Below, piece by piece: positions 30,244 to 39,200 of a stretch of DNA of 64,000 bases. The stretch spans positions 57,585,602 to 57,649,601 of the forward strand of contig CP154954.1 in assembly GCA_039621445.1 (NCBI GenBank). The letters are read 5' to 3'. How positions within the stretch are numbered: the first letter of the stretch is position 1; each line of letters begins with the position of its first letter. The notes beneath the pieces are model-generated. The model was not told the DNA's origin, searched no databases, and worked only from the letters and a program-made list of their open reading frames with translations. Position numbers and translations under genes: made by a program. The stretch comes from Euglena gracilis. Taxonomy: Eukaryota > Euglenida > Euglenophyceae > Euglenales.

Positions 30244-33200
30244 ACACACACACGTGTATTTTGCAAAAAAAATTGTATTTTGCATATTTTTTGAGGTCCA
30301 CGTTGCGTCGCCCCCTGATGGGGTCTGCAAAGTGGGGCCATGTTCCCCTGGCCTTTTTTCCCTTCCCGGCCTTTGGGTCCCCTGCGCCGCGACGCAGCTG
30401 CCGGGCTACGCGATCCACCTCCGCAACCTGCTGCCCGCCCTGCTGGTGCTGGACGGCGCCGAGGCCCCGGCCAACCCGGTGCAGCGGGCGGGGCTGGCCG
30501 AGACCACTGCGTCGGAGGCCGCCGCCCCGCTGAACACCAGCGTGCCGGTCGTGGTGGTGTGTGGACCCCTGGCTGGGTGTGTCTCAAACGTGGGATGTGC
30601 GTCATTTCAGGCCATGGGGTGGAGAAGCAAGGGGGTGACCCCCCATAGACTGAGGTGTCCAACCCACCCCCACCTGTCCTATGTGTCGAACCCTCATCAG
30701 GAGGAGGCAGGTTTCCATGGTTTGTTTGGCCCCTTTCTCTCACCCCCAGTTAGCTGTTCTCCGCCTGCGATGGAAACATCTCCGTCGATGTTGTGCGTTG
30801 GGCGTGCCGTGAGGCCGGGCGGGGCACCACTCGGCCTCGCGGCGCCTCGCGGTGCGCGGCGGCCGCCGGTCGCCCTCCCCGCCACCCTCCCGTGCCGTCC
30901 CTTCGCAGCCCGCCTACCGTGGCAGCCCCCGGCCAGTCCCGGCGCAGTGCCGGTACGCCTCCCCGGGCCGGGCGAAGAAGACCGCCCAGCTGCTCCGCCA
31001 GAGGCACGCCAAGGAAGCCCTGCAGCTGAAGGCGGTAGGCCAATGCGATGGAGGTCTGCATTCGGGCATTCGTTGGTAGGTCTCCACACAGGAAAACTGT
31101 TCATCCCCAAGTTCAATCGCCCGAAGAAGATCATCTAATGAAATCATCATAATGCATTTAATATAAAGTAATTTCCCCACAAATAATTAAATTATATAAT
31201 TAATTTATAGAATGAAATGTAACGCAATATAATTAGCATAATACAATACAAGAAAAGACAAATCTGTAAGAGTAAATAAATATAATATAATGCAGTGAGA
31301 CATAAATCCCGCCCACGCCACACAGGCCCCACTGACCCCTCCCCCACAGTGCCCGTCGTCCGCCTCACGGACCTCACCAACACACCTCTGGGCCCCCGCA
31401 CCGTGCAGTACACGGACACGCTGCAGAAGTCCCCCGCCGACGCCCTCATCCGCCCTGCGGAGCCCAGCAGCCCCGCTGGCCGCCGCCGCCCAGGGTTTGT
31501 ACGACACTGCATTGGGGCAACACTATGGTCCCCCTCGGGACCATGGTGGCATTTCGCCCCTGCGTGGCTGCATTCCCCGGGGGGCTTTCAAGAGTGGGTG
31601 GGTGGGTTTAACCAGGCCAACGAACCTGGGGTCAGTGTGCTCCGCTGGAGACCGGTGCAGCGCTGAAGAATTGAGCCCGGCAAAAAGTGGCCCCCTCCTG
31701 CTGAGTGACACAGCAGCCCCACATTGAGTGACATGGCCAGAGCACTGCTCTTGATCAATGGGGCTTCCAGCCCTGCTGCCACCCATATCATGTCGCCGAC
31801 ACCTCTGGCCCCTCCGGTGCCCCAACGCCAACGGCGGACGTTGGTAAACGCCGCCGGCCTTGCCAAGAAAGAGAGCCCTCCCCGGCCCAGGCCTCCCTAA
31901 CAGAGTCGCAATGTCGCTGGCACTCCAGTCACCTGACCCGTTCCCAGTTCGTGCACACCCAGATGAGGCGCGGGGCTTTGCACATAAGCGTCAAGGCACT
32001 CTCACTGATGACATGAACAGCCCATGACGCAAACAAAGTCGGCGCCGTGTGGATTGAGAGACCATTCATGGGGCGTGGGGCGTGGGGTGTGCTGTTGACG
32101 GCAGGGCCGGCCCGGCACGCCCCCCGCGCCCCCGGCACCCCCGACGGGGCGAAGCGCCCCGGCAGCGGCGCCCGGCCCGTCAACATCGTCGAGCGCAACC
32201 GCCGCGCGGTGGGCCGCTACGCCGCCGCCCCGGCTCCGCCCCCGCGCCGCCCGTCGGGCCCGCCCGCCGCGCTACCTGCCCCCGCCCCCGCCGCGGGGCC
32301 GGGGTCGGCCTCCACCGCCGCCAGCGCCACACTGCCAAGCTCCGTGTCGTCCGGCCGCAGCACGCCGCTGGACCCCGCGGTCCCGCCAAGCCCGTCCACG
32401 CTGCTGGTGCAGGAGGTGTATTGGCGTGCTTTTGGATTTGACTTATTTGGTGGCCTAAACCCCCCCTAATTGTAGAACGGGTGCTCTTGCAGTCGACGCT
32501 CGCTTCGCCAGAGGGGGGGGGTGCTCTTCTATTTGGACCCTGCTCTTGAAGTGGACATCACACACATTTTCTTACAGCCTCCCTTCCTCCACCTACCGGG
32601 GGGGGAAAGAATTGGATGCCGAAAAAATTGATTGCGAAAAAATTGGCGTACAGAAATCCTGCCAAATTTTTCCGGGCCTTTTTTGAAAATCCTGCCTCAA
32701 AATTTTGAAAATCACCCTTTTTCCAGTCATCTTGCATACAAAACCTGCCAATTTTTTCCGGGCCGTTTTCAGGTTTGGCACCAATTTTCTCGGCTTCCAA
32801 TTTTGTCGGGTCTAATTTTATCTAGCTTCAATTTTTCCCCCCCCCCCCGGTAAACCGGCAGCCAAGCGCCAACGGCAGCCGAGGTTGGAGGAATTGTTCC
32901 GCCGCTGAGCTCTGGGAAGCTTGCCTTTTTGAGACAAGTTACAAATCTTGCCACAATCACATGTAATGACTTCCCTTTTTTTCCTTTTTTTGCTTCTCCC
33001 TTTCTTTCCCCCCCCTCCCCTCTTCTCTCCCTTTTCCGTTTTCCTATTTTCTTTTGTGTTGTGGTTTTTCACATGTAATGACTTGCCTTGCTTCTGCTTC
33101 CATTGGTTTTCCAGGGGGATGCTTTTGTCGTGGACGCTCGCTTCGCCAGAGGGGGGGGTGCTCTACTATTTGGACCCTGCTCTTGAAGAGGGCACGCCCT

Positions 33201-36200
33201 TCTATTAGGGGGGGGGGTTACGCCGCACCTAGAGGCTACAAGATGGCTAATGTGGGGTTTATAAGACCGCCTCATGTTATTGGGATCCGAAATGAAGGCG
33301 TCCATGCTCAAGAAATGGAATCCATTTACAAGTGTGACCTCCCACCCCTTCGTTGTGGAGGGAGGTTGTGAGGCCCCCCCGGCCCAACGAAGTGGGCCAG
33401 GCCGATCCTCTAGAAATGACCCTGGGATTCATGATGTACAATGATGCACAGACACATTTGTAAAACCCCCCAAAATCAGACCGCCCCCAAAAAATAAGAC
33501 CCCTGCGAAGCGCCGGGGACGGTAAAAAATTTCCCTGAAAAATTACCGAAAACCTGGTGTTGGACACAGAAATGGTGAAATTTCCAAAGTTGATTCTTGA
33601 AGTGCAAAAAAACGCGGTAAATGTCAATTTGCACCGATTTATAAACAATGCAAAGCGCCGAAAGGAACCTAAAAAATGATTATATTTATTTTTTCAGGCC
33701 CGGTCGGTCAATCCAAAAAAAATCCAAAAAGACCCCCTTAGTTGCACTAAGGCTTCTTGACTGTTTATGGCCGGCGCTAACTTCGCTTCTGGCCCAGTTT
33801 GCTGTGTGGTCCAAAAAGACCCCCCTGGAGGTTTCCAGCAACGGACCCAAAAATAAGACCCGGGTCTTTTGGGGGGGGGGGGTTGTGGGGTTTGCTGACT
33901 GTACACACACATTGTATGGTGTGGTCAATGACTGCGAATTGGTATAGGGACAGGGCGGCACCCGGTTCAGGCAAGCGTTGCTTGCTGTCCCTTTAGGTTG
34001 CACAAACGTGTGTGTTGCAGCCACGCAAGGCATCATTCGCTGAAAAGGACTGATCTGGAGATCCCCATTTAGACCAACCCCCCCCCCGTCTTCATCGTGG
34101 AGATGATTAAGCGAACTGCAGGTGCTTTGAGCAAGGTGCATCACATCAAAAATCAGGTGCAAAGGCGAAAATTGCACAAGTTGATTGTGACTGAAGAATA
34201 CTAGAATTTGTTTCCAAATAAAAGTGGGTGGCATTCCATCCTATTTTTGCACAATGGTAAAAACAACAATTGAGCAAAATGGCCGATCCAATGCAGAATT
34301 TGCAAATTTGCAAATAATCTGCTTTTCGGTGTATTCATTTTTGACAAAGCGTTCAGATTTTTTGCTGTCAAGTGCAAATATTTTTGAGATAGGGGGCAAT
34401 TTACAGAATTTACGAAAATTTGGGTGGGTTGCAAAAACGAGGGCGTTCGGTGTGGCTTATGGCTGCCATCTGAATGCATGGTGTTGCCACTGCAGCTAAC
34501 CTCCCCCCCACTTATAAACCCACCACCTGTAAACCAGGTTTTGAATAGTGCTGAGCTCTTGATAAGCGCGCACCCACCCCTTCATTGACCCCTCCATACA
34601 TACCGGCACACCCCATGGAGCTCTTTTGACTGAAATTCATGTGTTTGTGCCAGAAACAGGGCGCTGGCGGGTCGAAAAACGCTCGTTTTCGGCTCAAAAC
34701 CAGTTTTTCTGGGTCCGGGAGGCCAAAAAACGTCGTTTCGGGCAAAAAAAAATTTCGATTTTTTTCGACTTTTTTGACCCGGTTTTGACCCAAAGTCAAT
34801 GGGTCGGCGGCCCAAAACGTGGCGCTGGCGGGTCGAAAAACGCTCGTTTTCGGCTCAAAACAGTTTTTCTGGGTCCGGGAGGCCAAAAAACGTCGTTTCG
34901 GGCAAAAAAAAAAAATTTTCGATTTTTTTCGACTTTTTTGACCCGGTTTTGACCCAAAGTCAATGGGTCGGCGGCCCAAAACGGGGCGCTGGCGGGTCGA
35001 AAAACGCTCGTTTTCGGCTCAAAAACAGTTTTTCTGGGTCCGGGAGGCCAAAAAACATCGTTTCGGGCAAAAAAAATTTTTTCGATTTTTTTCGACTTTT
35101 TTGGCCGAAAACGGCGAAGTCGAACAGAGGGAAAAGTGTACAAAATGGCCTGAAATGGCCAAATTGGCCAAAAAAAAACGCCCGTATCTCGGGCTGGGCG
35201 GGGAGTTGCGGGGAAACCAAAATCCCAGTAGATAGAGCGTTCCAAGGGCTTCAATTTAGGTCTCTGGACATTTCCTTTGATTTTGCATCATTTTCGAGAA
35301 ATTTTGAAAACATCGATTTTTTGACCCCCCACCCCCCGAAAACGGCTAAGTCGAACAGAGGGAAAAGTGTACAAAACGGCCAGCTGCGCCGAAAACGGCC
35401 GTATCTCGGGCTAGGCGAGGAGTTGGGGGGAAATCAAAATACCAGTGGATGGGGCGTTCCAAGGGCTTCAAATTAGGTCTCCGGACATTTCCTTTGATTT
35501 GGCTTCATTTTGGAGATATTTTGAAAATTGACATTTTTTGGCAGTCCAAAGGGGGGGGGCTTATCCAGGGGGGGCGGGTAAATCCTACCGAGTTTGGACC
35601 CCTTCGCGCGTGAATAACTCGGGCCTGGCGGGGAGTTGGGGGTCAAACCCAGGTGATTCGGAAACTAGGAATCCAGTCGCTCGCGACTGAAAAAAAAAAT
35701 TCCGGGAACCGGGCCGGGATCATGGTGATAATCCGTCGGTTCTCCTGGTGGCCCCGACCCGGGTGGGGGGGGAGGGGGGGGTCGGGGGGGGGATTTCGAC
35801 GGTGGTAAGCTTCGCTCTTACCCATAAAGGGATAAGAGCTCAGCGACCCCCCCCGCCTATAAACCCCCCCTCGGGCCGACCAACCAAACCGGGACCTATA
35901 ACCCCCCCCCCGGGGGGAAGAAAAATGAAACCCGTCGGGGACAATTTTTTCGGCCGCAAACCACCCAAAAACTGATTTTTTGGCAGTTTTTTGAGGCCGA
36001 CCATCATCAAGAATGCCATTTTGACCAAATTTGCCAAAAAGTACCAGTTTGGGGCGGTTTCGAGGTCATTTGGGGGGGGGGGTCGGATTTTCACCAACAA
36101 TTCCAGGACCTATAACCCCCCCACGTATAAACCCCCGCCCTTGGTAAGACAAAAAAGAAAAAGAAAACGAGGGTATCCACAAAGAACAAAACAGAGGGAT

Positions 36201-39200
36201 ACAAAAAAAAAAAGAAAGAAAAGAAAAAAAAGAAACAAGACACCAAAAAGAGAAGAAGAAATAACAAAAAAAAAAAAAAGAAGAAAGGAGAAAAAGAGAA
36301 ACAGTAATGAAACCAAACCAGATCCTATGAACCCCGGGGGTTTATAAGTGGGAGGGGATTTAGCTTCTGGCTGCCATCTGAATGCATGCATGAATGCATG
36401 CATACATGCATGCATGCATGAATGAATGCATGGTGTTGCCACTGCAGCCACAATGTAATTCTTCGTGGCCCATTAGCAGGCTGCACCTTGCCACGCAGGT
36501 CCTCCAGCAGATCAAGCGAGGCCTCGCCGCCCTGGAGCAAACCCCTGACACCCTCTTCAGCCCCCTCCGCAGCCCCGGCTGGCCGACCCCCACCCCGGCC
36601 CCATCCCGCTCCTCCGCCGCTGCCCTCCTGCACACCCCCGCCCCAGACCTCCCCCCGCCCGCCCCGCGACCCCCGCCAACGCCTCCGCTGCCATCCCTTC
36701 CATTCTCCGTCCCGGCCAACCTTCACACCCTGCCTGAGCACTACCAAGCTGGCTCAGCATCCCCAACCAGCTCCTTCACCATAGTGTGTTGTTTGTTTTG
36801 CCTGAATTGGATGGATTGGAGGTGATGTGATGCGGATCGACGGGATGTGGGTTTGTCTGGAAGGGACGTCCACCCAAAATTTCACCAGAAATGTGCCTCT
36901 GGTCCTGGTTCTGGTCCTGCTTCAGTGCAATTCTAATGAAGAATTATGGCCATGTGAATAGAAACAAGGAGGCCATAATATGCCATAAAGAATGGACGTT
37001 TTCTACTGTCCAGAACTACATTTGCGCAGAAGCAGTGTGTGTTCGCTCGCCTGTTTGGAAAGTTGTGCACACCCGAAATGATGGTGGTGATGGTGGGTGT
37101 GGTCACCCAATCATGTCTTCTCACCCCAGTTCTTGCTTCCATCAAAGATCCCCTACCCCAATTTCATGGTTGTCAACACTCAAGACGGCGAACGAGGCAT
37201 TCTCTCTTTGGGAAAGAAAAGCATCCAAAAGGGGGGAAGTGCATCGAAGGTCTCACATTTGCTTGCAAAAATTGCCCAATAATGCTCTCCAAAAAAAATG
37301 TTCTCCAAAAGTTTGGATACACGCCCTTGGACGCCAGCTTCTGTGTGGAGATGCATTCCACTTCTGACGGAAAAAAAAATGCACACATAAATGCACAAAA
37401 TAAATGAATGAATTAATGAACTCGAAATGAAAAATGAAATAAATGCCTCAAAAATGTGTGATAATTGCCCTCTGTGTCGTGAAATTCGCCTTCCTTGACA
37501 AAATTTGCCATCAAAGTTTTTTTTTCCTTTCATGGACGCTCCGCTATAGTTATATCTATTCTCCCTTGGAAAATAAATATCACTTGGGGACGGATAATAC
37601 GAACGACCACCAACTCAAAAAGGATAAATTTTCCCCAAAGGCAACCAAACTGAATAGGAACCGGTGGGGTTCAGGGGTTTTTTTTAGTCTTGGACCCCCC
37701 CGGGGGGGTGGGGTGGGATGGAATTACAGCGCTGGAATTACACCAGAGTTACTCACCCTGCCAGGGGGAGCAACAAAAGAGGACTGGTGTAAGGGGTCCC
37801 TGGCCACTCACCACGCAGCAAACTGGGCCAGAAGCGAAGTTAGCGCCGGCCATAAACAGACAAAGAAGCCTTAGTGCAACTAAGGGGGTGGGGTGGGTGG
37901 GTCCGGCCGAGCCCCCCCCCTGGGGGGCCCCCGGGGGGGGGGGGTAAAGTTTTTGGTGCCAAAGGTGCCGAAATTTTTTGAAAAAGGTGCTATTTTCAGC
38001 ATTTTTCGCGATTTTTGGCCATTTTCGGGGAAATTTGAGTGGTCCCCGGGGGGCCCCGCAGGGGGTGGGTGGGTCCCCCCCTCCCTCCTGTCTTAAAAAA
38101 AAAAAACTCTTTTCCTCTCTCTCTCTTTTTTTTTATGATTTATGATTCTGCTTATTTTTAGATGAAATTTCGGCCAAAAGCTTTCCTGTGGGAGGGTCCA
38201 GGAATTGTTCGAAATCATAAATTCCCACAGATTTGTGCCACAGATAATCACAATTGATTACGAACCAGCACGAATTTGGGGATTTTCCGAAAAATCACGA
38301 AAAATCACAAATAATCACGAATTACCACAAACAACCACAAAAAATCATTAGAATGAACTTTTCTCCCATTTGTGAATATGTCTTTTTGAAAATGAAGATT
38401 TCCTTCATGGATTAATCTCCGAAAGGGGAAAACAAACATGGACAAGAGGTGATAACTTACTCTCCTTCTAATTCTCTGCCACCGTCTCTCCCACACTCTT
38501 CTTCTGCCCTCCCCTCTGTCCACCATCATTATCAAGTTCATCACCCCATCTCCTGACTTATTTTAACTCCTGATTAAAAAAATTTTGTCCATGGAATTGG
38601 AGAACAAGTGGCTGGTGTTGGCAAGCTGGCATGCAGCACAATGTTGCGCTGTCCTAGATGAGGAGGATAAGTGCTGGTAAAAGGTCAAGATGATATGGAT
38701 GAAATGCGGGCTGGTGAAATCTGGCCTCTTGAAGTGTCTGCAAGAAGGCGGGCCACGAGGTAGCGTTTGAATGAATGGGGCACCAAGGAGGATTGCTGAA
38801 TTTGCCAACAATGGCCAAAATTACCAATAATGACCTGCTGATGGCAGAACATGATTGACAATGGCCAGAATGGACAGAAATGGGCAGAATCGGCTCAAAG
38901 TTGCTGACAATTGAGCCACAAAAGGTCAACAATCCCAAATAAAACCGAGCTTGACCCAAGCACCCCTGCACCATCCTTCAGAGGATGATGAATTTGCGAA
39001 ATTCTGCCGACTTCTGCAAACTTGCAAAGTCCTGCAAAGTACCGCAAAATACTGCAAAATTGTATTCTGTTATAAATGTGTATTGCTTTTTTGTGCCAGG
39101 AAGGTGAAAACCTGGACGCTTTTTGGGCAGCAAGAACAATCACAAATAATCACAAATAATCACAAATAGAATTTTTGGGAATACCTGTTGTTTTTTTTGG

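Larger units (their letters stand above)
32416..36447 (+). other. Gene B intron, about 4 kb
   Basis: The intron contains C-tract repeats (32,455-32,550, 32,838-32,850, 33,130-33,210), repeat D copy 3 (33,733-33,811), element E3 copy 2 (34,548-35,848) and more C-tract repeats (35,845-36,130). It also has a purine-rich run (36,179-36,310), a GCATG-rich run (36,380-36,430) and a duplicated acceptor region. No exon is supported inside. Confidence 0.55.

Noticed and set aside
30126-30743. Minus ORFs with long Val-Cys repeats
   Set aside because: They are a CA microsatellite read in frame.
36110-36451. Phe/Leu-rich minus ORF resembling a membrane protein
   Set aside because: It is antisense of an A-rich purine run, so composition alone gives the hydrophobic appearance.
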